A stretch of DNA of 64,000 bases from Amycolatopsis jiangsuensis (GCF_014204865.1 NZ_JACHMG010000001.1:1-64000); one strand, 5' to 3'. Shown: positions 54,827-63,639, counted from the first letter of the stretch. Notes: generated by a model not told the origin, from the letters alone. Numbers and translations are program-made.

Positions 54827-55846
54827 GTGGAAACCATTTCCGGCAACGCCACCGAGGAGCGGCCGCGCACGCGGCGGTTCCGGGTCAGCTCGATCGAGAT
54901 CCTGTGTGCTGTGCTGCTCGTCGCGATCCTCGCGCAGAGCCGGCTGCAGGATCTGTTCGACGTGCCCGCGCTGCGCACCGGTTCGACGGTCTTCGTGGCG
55001 GTGTGCGTGCAGGCGTTGCCCTTCCTGGTGCTGGGCGTGCTGATCAGCGGGGCGATCGCGGCGTTCGTGCCGGCGCGGGTGCTCGAGCGGGTGCTGCCGC
55101 GCCGGGCGTCGGCGGCGGTGGGCGTGGCCGGTCTGGCCGGTGTGGCGTTGCCCGGGTGCGAATGCGCGTCCGTGCCGGTGGCGCGCCGGCTCATCGGCCA
55201 GGGCGTGGCGCCCGCGGCGGCGCTGACCTTCCTGCTCGCCGCGCCGGCGGTGAACCCGGTGGTGCTGGTGGCCACCGCGGTCGCGTTTCCCGGCCGGCCG
55301 GAGATGGTGCTCGCCCGGTTCGCCGGTTCGCTGGTCACCGCGATGGTGATGGGCTGGATCTGGGCCCGCTGGGGCAAGCTGTCCTGGATCACCGAACGGG
55401 CCCTGCGCCGGCTGCCCGACGTGGAACCGGGCAGGCGCTGGCAGGTGTTCGCGGAGACCGCCCGCACCGACCTGGTGGAGGCAGGCGGATTCCTCGTGCT
55501 GGGGGCGCTGATCTCGGCCGCGCTCAACGTGCTCGTGCCGGCGCAGTGGTTCGGCGTGCTGTCCGGGCAGGTGGTACTCGGAGTGCTCGTGATGGCGGCG
55601 CTGGCCGTGGTGCTCGCGCTGTGCAGCGAGGCCGACGCGTTCGTGGCCGCGTCACTCAGCGCGGTGCCGTTGCTGCCGAAGTTGGTGTTCCTGGTGGTCG
55701 GCCCGGCCATCGACGTGAAGCTGTTCGCCCTGCAGGCGGGCACCTTCGGCCGGTCGTTCGCGGCCCGGTTCGCCCCGGTCACGTTCGTGGTGGCGATCGT
55801 TTGTGGCACCGCCGCCGGCCTGATCTTCCTTGGCGGTGGGCAATGA
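54827..55846 (+). CDS. Permease, DUF318/YraQ family
   Basis: This 339-residue protein has about eight membrane helices and the family's signature LPGCECASVPVARRLIGQGVAPAAALTFLLAAPAVNPVVL, with a CxC pair, and a second-half LALCSEADAFVAASL. Such permeases pair with TIGR03943 partners, exactly as here, and are often in zinc-controlled loci. The transported species is not established. The start may be GTG 54827 or 54806. The stop overlaps the next start (ATGA). Confidence 0.85.
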   Translation: METISGNATEERPRTRRFRVSSIEILCAVLLVAILAQSRLQDLFDVPALRTGSTVFVAVCVQALPFLVLGVLISGAIAAFVPARVLERVLPRRASAAVGVAGLAGVALPGCECASVPVARRLIGQGVAPAAALTFLLAAPAVNPVVLVATAVAFPGRPEMVLARFAGSLVTAMVMGWIWARWGKLSWITERALRRLPDVEPGRRWQVFAETARTDLVEAGGFLVLGALISAALNVLVPAQWFGVLSGQVVLGVLVMAALAVVLALCSEADAFVAASLSAVPLLPKLVFLVVGPAIDVKLFALQAGTFGRSFAARFAPVTFVVAIVCGTAAGLIFLGGGQ

Positions 55847-57063
55847 GGCGGGAAACCCAGAACGTCCTGCTGATCCTCCTCGGCGGAGCGCTGGTGAAGA
55901 TCGCGCTCAACGGCGACTACCTGCGGTACGTCAAACCGGCCCAGCAACCGTGGATCATCGCGGGCGGCGCGGTGATGGTGCTGCTCGGAGCGGTCGCGAT
56001 CGCGGTCGACCTGCTACGCGCCCGGACCGTGGCGAAGGCAGCCGCGCAACCCGGTCCGGACCTCGTGGCGGCGTCACACCGGCATGCGACGTACCGGACC
56101 GGCCACGCGGAACTCGCCGACGTTCGCGACCACGCACCTGCCGATGCGGACGAGGTGCCTCGTGACCACGCTGTCGCCTCGGACGGTGCCGGTCAGGTCG
56201 CAGAGGCCGCCGGTGGTCAAGACCACGCGCCGGGTGGTCCGGGCGGTCGCGCGCATGGCCCGTCGGGCCGGCCGGTTCGCCTGGACGCTGGGCCGCCTGG
56301 TCGGCCGCTGGGCGTGGACGACGGCTCGCCGGGCCTGCCGGTTGGACTGGACGTTGGGCCGCCTGGTCGGCCGGTTCGCCTGGACGCTGGGCCGCCTGGT
56401 CGGCCGCTTGGCGTGGACGACGGCTCGCCGGGCCGGTCGGTTGGTTCGGACGATGATCCCCTCGGTCGGCCGGGCGCCGTCGCCGCGGTGCCGGACAGCC
56501 AGGGCAGCCCGGCCGCTGGGCATCCCGCACATTCCGCAGGGGATGAGCACGGCCACCATCACGCGGCGCGGTCGGCGTGGCTGCTCGTGGTGCCGGTGCT
56601 CGCGGTGTTCCTCGTCGCGCCTCCTGCGCTCGGGGCGGATTCGGTCACCCGGACCGTGGCGCGGGTGCCGCAGAGCGCGGCGACCACGGCGGCGTCGGCG
56701 TTCCCGCCGTTGCCTGCCGGTTCGGTGGTGCCGATGGCGATGAACGAGTTCGTCTCGCGGGCCGGCTGGGATTCCAACGGCACGTTGAACGGCCGCACCG
56801 TCGGGATCTCCGGCTTCGTCGTGCACACCGGCGGCCGGACGCTGCTGGCCCGTCTGGTGATCAGCTGTTGCGCGGCCGACGCGTCGCCGGTCACGGTGCG
56901 TCTCAAGGGCGGCGGCGCGGATCGGTTCCCGAGCGACACCTGGCTGCGGGTCACCGGCCAGGTCGTGCCGGGTACCGCGGACGCGACGAACAGCTACACG
57001 CCCGACCTCGTCCCGGCGACCGTCGAGCGGATCACCGCGCCGAAGGACCCGTATGAGTACTGA
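55843..57063 (+). CDS. TIGR03943-family permease partner with His-rich variable linker
   Basis: This 406-residue protein has two N-terminal membrane helices (residues 7-60), a linker of about 190 residues rich in His/Gly/Pro/Asp with a 33-residue repeat, another membrane helix (AWLLVVPVLAVFLVAPPALGA), and a C-terminal domain. The last carries GISGFVVHTGG and LLARLVISCCAADASPVTV, conserved with a CC pair. The linker includes HSAGDEHGHHHAAR and many spaced histidines, suggesting metal binding outside or at the membrane. It is coupled to the permease by ATGA. Confidence 0.82.
   Translation: MRRETQNVLLILLGGALVKIALNGDYLRYVKPAQQPWIIAGGAVMVLLGAVAIAVDLLRARTVAKAAAQPGPDLVAASHRHATYRTGHAELADVRDHAPADADEVPRDHAVASDGAGQVAEAAGGQDHAPGGPGGRAHGPSGRPVRLDAGPPGRPLGVDDGSPGLPVGLDVGPPGRPVRLDAGPPGRPLGVDDGSPGRSVGSDDDPLGRPGAVAAVPDSQGSPAAGHPAHSAGDEHGHHHAARSAWLLVVPVLAVFLVAPPALGADSVTRTVARVPQSAATTAASAFPPLPAGSVVPMAMNEFVSRAGWDSNGTLNGRTVGISGFVVHTGGRTLLARLVISCCAADASPVTVRLKGGGADRFPSDTWLRVTGQVVPGTADATNSYTPDLVPATVERITAPKDPYEY
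56272..56435 (+). repeat. 99-bp in-frame direct repeat in the permease partner gene
   Basis: The stretch at 56272-56336 recurs at 56371-56435 with one mismatch, a period of 99 bases (33 codons). Shorter GGGCCGCCTGGTCGGCCG elements repeat inside each unit. The array sits in the linker and keeps the frame. Confidence 0.9.
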
Positions 57064-57127
57064 GCAGCTCGATGACGAGCACAGAGTGGGCGGACGGACT
57101 CTTCCGGCGCCGTGGGATCGGCGCGCT

Positions 57128-57550
57128 TCAGCCCGCCGTGTGCTCCGCGCAGGTGCCGGTGATCTCCACGGTGTGGCTGATCTCGCTGAAGCCGTGCTCG
57201 GCGGCGATCTTCTCCGCCCACCGCTCGACCGCCGGGCCCTCGACCTCCACGGTGCGGCCGCACACCCGGCACACCAGGTGATGGTGGTGGTGCGAGGAGC
57301 ACAGCCGGTAGATCGCCTCGCCGGAGTCGGTGCGCAGCACGTCGATCTCGCCCGCCTCGGACAGCGACTGCAGGGTGCGGTACACCGTGGTCAGGCCGAT
57401 GCCGTCGCCGCGCTTGCGGAGTTCGTCGTGCAGTTCCTGGGCGGAACGGAAGTCGTTGACGGTGCTGAGCAGGTCGACCACCGCCGCACGTTGCTTCGTG
57501 GCGCGGCGGCCGGGCACCGGGGCGGTCTTGGAGAGCTGCGACATCGTCAT
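57128..57550 (-). CDS. zur: Zinc uptake regulator, Fur family (Zur/FurB)
   Basis: This 140-residue Fur-type protein has the winged helix GRRATKQRAAVVDLLSTVNDFRSAQELHDELRKRGDGIGLTTVYRTLQSL and the His-rich regulatory site SSHHHHHLVC. The structural zinc site has Cys94, Cys97 and Cys134, but the fourth position is His137 (CAEH) instead of the CxxC usual in FurB/Zur. Placement after an smtB gene, as in M. tuberculosis Rv2358-Rv2359, marks it as Zur. Its ATG overlaps the smtB stop (ATGA). Confidence 0.9.
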   Translation of the reverse strand: MTMSQLSKTAPVPGRRATKQRAAVVDLLSTVNDFRSAQELHDELRKRGDGIGLTTVYRTLQSLSEAGEIDVLRTDSGEAIYRLCSSHHHHHLVCRVCGRTVEVEGPAVERWAEKIAAEHGFSEISHTVEITGTCAEHTAG

Positions 57551-58077
57551 TTTCCTTCCTGCACGTGGGTCACCGCGTCGACGACGATGTGCGCCAAGTG
57601 ATCGTCCACCAGCCGGTACACGACCTCGCGGCCACGCCGGTCACCGCGCACCACGCCCGCCGTCTTGAGTACCCGCAGGTGCTGGCTGATCAACGGCTGC
57701 GCCACGTCCAGCGCGTCCACCAGCTCGTGGACGCACCGGTCCGCTTCCCGCAACTGCAGCACGATCGCGATCCGCACCGGCGCGGCGAGTGCCCGCAGCA
57801 GTTCGCCCGCGTCGGCGAGTGCGTCCGCCGGCACCGCGGCGACACCGCTCACCAGCGCACCGCTTCCGGGCGCGTTGTGTCCGGAAGCAGCGTGTACAGA
57901 AGCGCCGTGTCCCGCAGCAGTGTCACAGTCGGCCGCGCGATGCCCGGCGGCGTTGTGCCCAGCGGCGTTGTGCTCCGCGGCGTTGTGCTCGGTGACGGTG
58001 TTCTGCGCGTGAGCGGTGGGTCCCGGCGGGTCCGCGACCGGGTCTGTCGAGAGGGCTCCCGAGGTCGCCGGTGTCAT
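57547..58077 (-). CDS. smtB: ArsR/SmtB-family zinc sensor with His-rich N-terminal extension
   Basis: This 176-residue protein has a winged-helix core of about 95 residues (LLRALAAPVRIAIVLQLREADRCVHELVDALDVAQPLISQHLRVLKTAGVV). It has a perfect alpha-5 zinc site D-x-H-x10-H-x2-E formed by Asp158, His160, His171 and Glu174. About 75 residues precede the core, with histidines at 23, 31, 36, 41, 46, 57, 62 and 67 and Cys51, mostly five residues apart and encoded by 15-bp repeats. GGAGG precedes the ATG. It should repress the smtB-zur operon when zinc is low. Confidence 0.88.
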   Translation of the reverse strand: MTPATSGALSTDPVADPPGPTAHAQNTVTEHNAAEHNAAGHNAAGHRAADCDTAAGHGASVHAASGHNAPGSGALVSGVAAVPADALADAGELLRALAAPVRIAIVLQLREADRCVHELVDALDVAQPLISQHLRVLKTAGVVRGDRRGREVVYRLVDDHLAHIVVDAVTHVQEGK

Positions 58078-58125
58078 CGCCTGCCTCCACTCGCGTCCTG
58101 CCGTCACGCCCGGGCGGTGCGCACA

Positions 58126-58160
58126 GGCGGCTGCCGTTTCCGAAGGCGGATGTCATTTCC
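58126..58160 (-). promoter_or_regulatory. Direct repeats upstream of smtB, candidate metal-regulator operator
   Basis: On the minus strand GGAAATGACATCCGCC (58160-58145) and GGAAACGGCAGCCGCC (58141-58126) agree at 13 of 16 positions and start 19 bases apart, about 50-85 bases ahead of the smtB ATG. The rest of the 58078-58389 gap shows no gene. Which regulator binds is unknown; self-control by SmtB is the simplest guess. Confidence 0.35.
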
Positions 58161-58389
58161 GTCAACGGTTCGGCCCATCGTAGTGTTCCCCGTCGCCGGG
58201 CCGGCGGGTCACCGGGTCACCGGGTCGGCGACGCGACGACGGTACTCGCCCGATCGGGTGAGTTCGGGGTGAATTGGCCCGTCGGCTTCGCAAGCCGGGG
58301 GGAAGCGGGCAAGGTGGTCGCGGGGCGTTTCGCCGCTTCTCGTACGCCGGCGACCCGCTCGGGACGTGGCGGAGGGTAGTGGGGAGAGC

Positions 58390-59583
58390 ATGAATCGCTT
58401 GGGGACCAAGGCCGCGACGAGGGCCGGCATGAAAACCGTGGCGGCCACCCGTGCCAGGACTGCGGCGAAAGTGCTGGTGACGACGTTCGCCACGCTGCCG
58501 GTGCTGGCCCTCGCCGCCGCGGGCGCCGAGGCGCAGACCGCGCCCGGCACGCAGGCGGTGGACGAGAAGAGCGGACCGGTGTCGTTCGCCAACATCGCGT
58601 CGGTGCGGCTGGGGGGCGATCCGCAGCACGGCGGGGCGCTGATCACCGAGACGCAGCGGTCACCGCTCACGCCCGGGCAGTCCCGGCTCGGCAGCGACCG
58701 GCTCGCGGTGCCGAAGAACGACAGCGAGCGCACCACCTTCGGCGGCAACTACGAGATCGACCTCGGCAAGTACGCGCGTGCTTCGGAAAGCCCCTATCCG
58801 GCCGGCATCGCGAGCCGTGACCACGAGGTCGTCGCGACGCTGGAGGCCACGAACGTGCCCACCGCCTCGGCCGCGACCAACTACGCGCTGCGCGACAACG
58901 CCCGCGGCGGCGCGAAGCCGGTGGACAACACGATGCTGGTGCTCGAGGGTGCCCGCAGCGCGGTCGACTGCGCCGCGCCGGGCAAGGTGACCGGCTCCAG
59001 TTCGGTCACCCGGGTGTGGGTGCGCGGCGAGGACGGCCGCCTCCGCCAGGTGGCCATGCCCGGCGACGGCTCGGCGCTGCGCGTGACGAACCTGCAGATG
59101 GGTGCGCCCGGCAAGGTGCCGGAGGCGGACCACGGCACGACCCGTTCGGACGTCGAGATTTCCCGCGTCACGGCGTTCGACCAGCTGGTCAAGCAGGACG
59201 GCTGGCGTTCCGGCGATCTCACGGCCCAGGGCGGCTGGCGGCTGCAGATCACCACACACGTCCGCGCCGCCGACAACACCGAGCTGCAGGACGTGCAGAC
59301 CGGCATCGTACTGGGCGGGGTCAGCTGCTCGATCCCGAAGGACTTCAAGCCGAACGCCGCGGGTGGCACCGGGACCGGCGCCACCACGCAGCAGCCGTCG
59401 GTGCCCACCGAGGTTCCGGCCGGCTACCTCGGCACGGCGGCCGCCGCCCCGGCGGACGACCTGCGTGTGCCACTCGGCGCCGGCCTGCTCGGCGGAGGCG
59501 TCGTCTTCGGCGCGCTCGCGATCGTGCTCGGCCGGCGACGTTCGGCCCGTTCGGTCCGCTCAGCCAGTTCGCGCGGTGAGTAG
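58390..59583 (+). CDS. Exported, C-terminally anchored surface protein (SCO1860-like)
   Basis: This 397-residue protein has an N-terminal signal region (hydrophobic segment about residues 29-50, cleavage near AEAQ) and a large extracellular part with two cysteines. It ends as a sortase substrate would: a Pro/Ala/Thr stretch, a hydrophobic helix (GAGLLGGGVVFGALAIVL) and GRRRSARS. No LPxTG or LAxTG motif is present; the nearest text is GYLGTAAA. Similarity to the SCO1860 LAETG-anchored family is from general layout only. It overlaps the sortase gene by 8 bases. Confidence 0.72.
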   Translation: MNRLGTKAATRAGMKTVAATRARTAAKVLVTTFATLPVLALAAAGAEAQTAPGTQAVDEKSGPVSFANIASVRLGGDPQHGGALITETQRSPLTPGQSRLGSDRLAVPKNDSERTTFGGNYEIDLGKYARASESPYPAGIASRDHEVVATLEATNVPTASAATNYALRDNARGGAKPVDNTMLVLEGARSAVDCAAPGKVTGSSSVTRVWVRGEDGRLRQVAMPGDGSALRVTNLQMGAPGKVPEADHGTTRSDVEISRVTAFDQLVKQDGWRSGDLTAQGGWRLQITTHVRAADNTELQDVQTGIVLGGVSCSIPKDFKPNAAGGTGTGATTQQPSVPTEVPAGYLGTAAAAPADDLRVPLGAGLLGGGVVFGALAIVLGRRRSARSVRSASSRGE

Positions 59584-60226
59584 CATCGTGCGGCATCGCG
59601 TCCTGGCGGCTGTCTCGGCGGTCATCGCCGTGCTCGCGCTGGCGGCGGGCGTGATCGTGCTGACGTGGGTGCCTGCCCCGCCGCCGGTCGCCGCGGCCGA
59701 TCCGCCGCCGGGTTCGCTGCCGGGGGAGAGCGGCGCGCCCGCCGAACTCCCGGTGGACGGGCAGGCGGTGGGCAGGCAGCGGCCGGGCAGCGTGCGGTTG
59801 CCGGACGGGTCCGAGGCGCAGCTGCGCCGCACCGAGGTGACCGCCGACGGGGTGCTGCCGATCCCGCGCGGGCTCGGTGACGCAGCATGGTGGGGTGCCC
59901 GGCTCGGCGCGCCCCAGGGCGCCGCGGTGCTGTCCGGGCACGTGAACTGGGCCGGTACGAAAGGGCCGTTCGACGATCTGTGGCGCGTGCGCACCGGGGA
60001 CAACGTGAGCGTCGTCGACTCTTCCGGTGGCCGCTGGCTCTACCGGGTCACCGGCGCGGTCACCGTCGGCAAGCACCAGCTGCCCGCGCAGGCCCCGCAC
60101 TGGTTCTCACAGACCGGCCCGCACCGGCTGGTGCTCGTCACCTGCGGTGGCGACTACGTCGGCGGCACCGAAGGCTACGACGAGAACCGGCTCGTCACCG
60201 CGAACCTGGTCTCCCGCCCGGCCTGA
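59576..60226 (+). CDS. Class F sortase (first copy)
   Basis: This 216-residue membrane-anchored transpeptidase has an N-terminal helix (about residues 8-28), a Pro-rich stalk and the sortase core with the catalytic His in VLSGHVNW, Cys in LVTCGGDYVGG and Arg in DENRLVTANLV. It would attach surface proteins to the cell wall, probably the overlapping upstream product. The start is GTG 59576, with GTG 59588 possible. A 53-bp block around the active-site Cys is identical to the second copy. Confidence 0.87.
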   Translation: MSSIVRHRVLAAVSAVIAVLALAAGVIVLTWVPAPPPVAAADPPPGSLPGESGAPAELPVDGQAVGRQRPGSVRLPDGSEAQLRRTEVTADGVLPIPRGLGDAAWWGARLGAPQGAAVLSGHVNWAGTKGPFDDLWRVRTGDNVSVVDSSGGRWLYRVTGAVTVGKHQLPAQAPHWFSQTGPHRLVLVTCGGDYVGGTEGYDENRLVTANLVSRPA

Positions 60227-60343
60227 CCGGGCACGCACCCCGGGCAGGGAAACGGACGCGCGGCTCTGCCAGGAAGGCCCGCTGCGAGTACGCGCGCGCC
60301 GGCCGATGCGGAGCTTCCCATCGAGAACGCGTGCGCGAACCTC

Positions 60344-61339
60344 CTAGATGGTTGATTCCGTGAAGTTGGTGTTAGTGGTCGAATGCGATCAGTGATCGTT
60401 TGCTGGTCAGGTCGGTGGTCCAGTTGTGCCAGATGGCGGTGGCCATGGCTAGCAGCCGCTGGGTGACCCGGGTGAACACGCCGGCTGGGGTGCGTCCGCC
60501 GTGCGCTTCGAGATCGAGTTGGGCTTTGAGTGTCTGGTTGACCGATTCGATGCGCTGGCGGACGCTGCCGAGGTTGCCGTTGCGGTAGGTCTCGTCCTTG
60601 CGGTCGGGGCGCAGCAGTTCAAGTCCCATCGTCTCGGTCAGCTGCTTGAATTCTTTGCCGGCGAAGCCCTTGTCCGCCAACAAGACCTGGCCGTTTCGGA
60701 TGAAGTGACGGTTGTCTGCGAGCAGAGCGGCCAGCACCTCGCGCTCGCCGAGTTTCGGGTTGGCCAGGCACCACATGACCGGCATCCCGTCGCCGGCGCA
60801 GGCCAGGTACAGCTTCAGGCCCCAGTACCAGCGAGAGTGTGACGCGCAGTAGCCGTAGCTGGCGTGCCCGGCCAGGTCTGAGCGCTTCACGGTTTCCCGC
60901 GACATTCCGCACGGTACCGGGGTGGCGTCGGTGATCCACATATCGTCGAACCACGAGGGGCAACACGCGGCCAGCGCAAGAATCGCCTTGCATAGCAACG
61001 GCTGCGCGGTTTTCAGCCGCTTGTGATAACCGGACTGACCCAGCATCGCAGGAAACATCGCACGCCACCCGGAATCGGCATGGATGTGCCGGATCCAGCG
61101 CCGCTCACTGTCGTATCGCTGCAGCACCTGCGCCACGGCCATCGTGATCAGCTCACTGTCTGTCAGCTCCGGTCGTCGACCACGGCCGACGCGGGGCGGC
61201 ACAACATGGTCGTCAACCAGCACGTACAGTGCGGTCAGGAGGGTGTCTAACTCATTCGTCACGGTTTGATCTTGGACACCCTCCTCCCATGCCTGCACAG
61301 CGGTCCCTTCACATGACCTTCACGGAATCACTCATCTAG
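60344..61339. mobile_element. IS982-family insertion sequence (about 996 bp)
   Basis: The terminal inverted repeats CTAGATGGTTGATTCCGTGAAG (left) and CTAGATGAGTGATTCCGTGAAG (right, complement) match at 20 of 22 positions and bound a single transposase gene. The element sits between two sortase genes. No clear target duplication is visible in the flanks, so the exact ends may differ by a few bases. Confidence 0.85.
60372..61262 (-). CDS. IS982-family transposase
   Basis: This 296-residue DDE transposase starts at GTG (VTNELDTLLTALYVLVDD), as IS982 relatives do; a GTG at 61298 would add 12 residues. The acidic triad is visible: Asp in MWITDATPVPCG, Asp in VLLADKGFAGKEF and Glu in RIESVNQTLKAQL. 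The frame is intact, so the element may still move. It is transcribed against the sortase genes. Confidence 0.92.
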   Translation of the reverse strand: MTNELDTLLTALYVLVDDHVVPPRVGRGRRPELTDSELITMAVAQVLQRYDSERRWIRHIHADSGWRAMFPAMLGQSGYHKRLKTAQPLLCKAILALAACCPSWFDDMWITDATPVPCGMSRETVKRSDLAGHASYGYCASHSRWYWGLKLYLACAGDGMPVMWCLANPKLGEREVLAALLADNRHFIRNGQVLLADKGFAGKEFKQLTETMGLELLRPDRKDETYRNGNLGSVRQRIESVNQTLKAQLDLEAHGGRTPAGVFTRVTQRLLAMATAIWHNWTTDLTSKRSLIAFDH

Positions 61340-61472
61340 CCCAGAACTTCGCGGCGACCCATCCGCTCGGCGCGAGGCCCGCCCGCCGCCCCGGATGCGA
61401 AAACTCGATGCAACCCGGCCCGGATTCCGCGGCATGTCCTTCCCCGGAGAACCCGCCGGACCAGGGAGCACG

Positions 61473-62135
61473 ATGCAGGGCACAGAGAACCGGACCGCGC
61501 GCACCCGTGGGGTGCTGACCGTCGTCGTGGGTGTAGTGGTGGTGGCGGTTGTCGCTGCCGTGCTGATCTTCAGTGGCAAGGACGGGACCTCCGCCGCGCC
61601 GCAGCCGGGCGCGACAACCGGGCAGGACCACCAGGCTCAGCCGGGCGGGACAATCGGGCAGAACCAGCAGGCTCAGCCGGATCCCGGGCGTACCCCGGGG
61701 ACCGTGCGGCTGCCCACCGGCGGTACCGCGAAGCTGGTCCCCGAGGAGGTCGGCGAGGACGGTGCGCTGCCGATCCCGCAGAGCCTCGCCGAGGCCGCCT
61801 GGTGGGGATCCGGCGTCGGCGCCGCCCAGGGGGTGACGCTGTTGTCCGGGCACGTGAACTGGAAGGGTGAAACCGGCCCGTTCGACCAGTTGTGGCGGGT
61901 CCGGCAGGGGCAGACCGTCACCGTCACCGACGCCGGGGGCGCGCACTGGGGTTACCGGATCGCCGAGGTCCGCACGATCCACAAAACGGATCTGGCCGCC
62001 GAATCCGCGGGGCTGTTCTCGCCGGACGGACCGCACCGGCTGGTGCTCGTCACCTGCGGTGGCGACTACGTCGGCGGCACCGAGGGCTACGACGACAACC
62101 GCGTCGTGACGGCCTCGCTGGTCAGCCGTCCCTGA
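61473..62135 (+). CDS. Class F sortase (second copy)
   Basis: This 220-residue protein has an N-terminal membrane helix (VLTVVVGVVVVAVVAAVLIF), a Gln/Gly/Pro-rich stalk with GQ(D/N)(H/Q)QAQP repeats, and the sortase core with LLSGHVNW, LVTCGGDYVGG and DDNRVVTASLV. The catalytic His, Cys and Arg are present. The ATG at 61473 is chosen for AGGGAG six bases ahead; in-frame ATGs lie upstream. It is a paralogue of the first sortase, now cut off from its operon by the insertion sequence. Confidence 0.87.
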   Translation: MQGTENRTARTRGVLTVVVGVVVVAVVAAVLIFSGKDGTSAAPQPGATTGQDHQAQPGGTIGQNQQAQPDPGRTPGTVRLPTGGTAKLVPEEVGEDGALPIPQSLAEAAWWGSGVGAAQGVTLLSGHVNWKGETGPFDQLWRVRQGQTVTVTDAGGAHWGYRIAEVRTIHKTDLAAESAGLFSPDGPHRLVLVTCGGDYVGGTEGYDDNRVVTASLVSRP

Positions 62136-62237
62136 CCCGGCCGGAAAGGCGCGGCCTGCGCGCAGCGGCGCGGGGGCGGCCGGATAGGCTGGACGTTCTA
62201 GTCCGATAACCGTCCCCGCATGCGTCCGGAGCGTGGA

Positions 62238-63626
62238 GTGCCCGCCAACACCATCGATACCGTCGTCAGTCTGTGCAAGCGCCGTGGTTTCGTTTTCCCG
62301 TCGGGAGAGATCTACGGCGGCACCAGGTCGGCGTGGGACTACGGGCCACTCGGCGTGGAGCTGAAGGACAACATCAAGCGCCAGTGGTGGAAGACCGTGG
62401 TGCAGGGCCGGGAGGACGTGGTCGGTCTCGACTCGTCGGTGATCCTGCCGCGGCCGGTGTGGGTCGCCTCGGGCCACGTGAACGTGTTCACCGACCCGCT
62501 GATCGAATGCCTTTCCTGCCACAAGCGCTTCCGCGCCGACCAGCTGGCCGAGGACTTCGAGGCACGCACCGGGAAGACCACCACCGAGGACGATTTGTCC
62601 GAGGTGCCGTGTCCGAACTGCGGCACCCGCGGCAAGTACACCGAACCCCGCGATTTCAACATGATGCTCAAGACCTACCTCGGCCCGGTGGAGTCCGAGG
62701 AAGGTCTGACCTACCTGCGTCCGGAGACCGCGCAGGGCATCTTCGTCAACTTCCTCAACGTGCAGACGGCCTCGCGCAAGAAGCCGCCGTTCGGCATCGG
62801 CCAGATCGGCAAGTCCTTCCGCAACGAGATCACGCCGGGCAACTTCATCTTCCGCACCCGCGAGTTCGAGCAGATGGAGATGGAGTTCTTCGTCGAACCG
62901 GGCGAGGACGAGACCTGGCACCAGTACTGGATCGACGCGCGCACCGGGTGGTACACCGACCTCGGCATCAAGCCCGAGAACCTGCGCCACTTCGAGCACC
63001 CGAAGGAAAAGCTGTCGCACTACGCGAAGCGCACTGTGGACATCGAGTACCGCTTCGCCTTCAACGCCGGCCAGGAGTGGGGTGAGCTGGAAGGCATCGC
63101 CAACCGCACCGACTTCGACCTCACCACGCACTCCAACCACTCCGGCGTGGATCTGTCGTTCTTCGACCAGGCCTCGGGGCAGCGCTACCGTCCGTTCGTG
63201 ATCGAGCCCGCCGCGGGCGTCGGCCGCTCGATGATGGCCTTCCTGGTCGACGCGTACGACGAGGAGGAGGTGCCGAATGCCAAGGGCGGCACCGACAAGC
63301 GCACGGTCCTGCACCTCGACCCGCGGCTGGCGCCGTTCAAGGTCGCGGTGCTGCCGCTCTCGCGCAACGCCGACCTCTCGCCGAAGGCGCGCGACCTCGC
63401 CACCCGCTTGCGCAAGCACTGGAACGTCGACTTCGACGACGCGCAGGCGATCGGCCGCCGCTACCGCCGCCAGGACGAGATCGGCACCCCGTACTGCGTC
63501 ACGGTGGACTTCGACTCCCTCGACGACCAGGCGGTCACGATCCGCGAGCGCGACAGCATGACCCAGGAGCGGATCGCGCTCGACCAGGTGGAGTCCTATC
63601 TGGCCGGTCGCCTGCTCGGCTGCTGA
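62238..63626 (+). CDS. glyS: Glycyl-tRNA synthetase (class II, single-chain type)
   Basis: This 462-residue enzyme starts [31 protein letters not shown] 62238 with GGAG six bases ahead gives this family start; an ATG at 62220 would add 6 residues. Class II motifs 2 and 3 lie in [29 protein letters not shown] and in the C-terminal [14 protein letters not shown]. An inserted zinc ribbon has CLSCHKRF and CPNCGTRG, absent from some mycobacterial enzymes. The smtB-zur-glyS neighbourhood is as in M. tuberculosis. Confidence 0.96.
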   Translation: MPANTIDTVVSLCKRRGFVFPSGEIYGGTRSAWDYGPLGVELKDNIKRQWWKTVVQGREDVVGLDSSVILPRPVWVASGHVNVFTDPLIECLSCHKRFRADQLAEDFEARTGKTTTEDDLSEVPCPNCGTRGKYTEPRDFNMMLKTYLGPVESEEGLTYLRPETAQGIFVNFLNVQTASRKKPPFGIGQIGKSFRNEITPGNFIFRTREFEQMEMEFFVEPGEDETWHQYWIDARTGWYTDLGIKPENLRHFEHPKEKLSHYAKRTVDIEYRFAFNAGQEWGELEGIANRTDFDLTTHSNHSGVDLSFFDQASGQRYRPFVIEPAAGVGRSMMAFLVDAYDEEEVPNAKGGTDKRTVLHLDPRLAPFKVAVLPLSRNADLSPKARDLATRLRKHWNVDFDDAQAIGRRYRRQDEIGTPYCVTVDFDSLDDQAVTIRERDSMTQERIALDQVESYLAGRLLGC

Positions 63627-63639
63627 CCTGCCCGCGGAC

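Noticed and set aside
58200..58389. GGGGTGAAT and GCCGGGGGGAA segments resembling pieces of a ydaO-type c-di-AMP riboswitch
   Set aside because: The order is wrong and the conserved CAGCTAACCTCG-type 3' block is missing.
62136..62237. Possible T-box leader ahead of glyS
   Set aside because: The gap is only about 100 bases with no T-box sequence or specifier-like stem.
61332..63419. Long minus-strand frame opposite glyS and the second sortase gene
   Set aside because: It runs through two well-supported genes on the other strand and has no recognisable domain.
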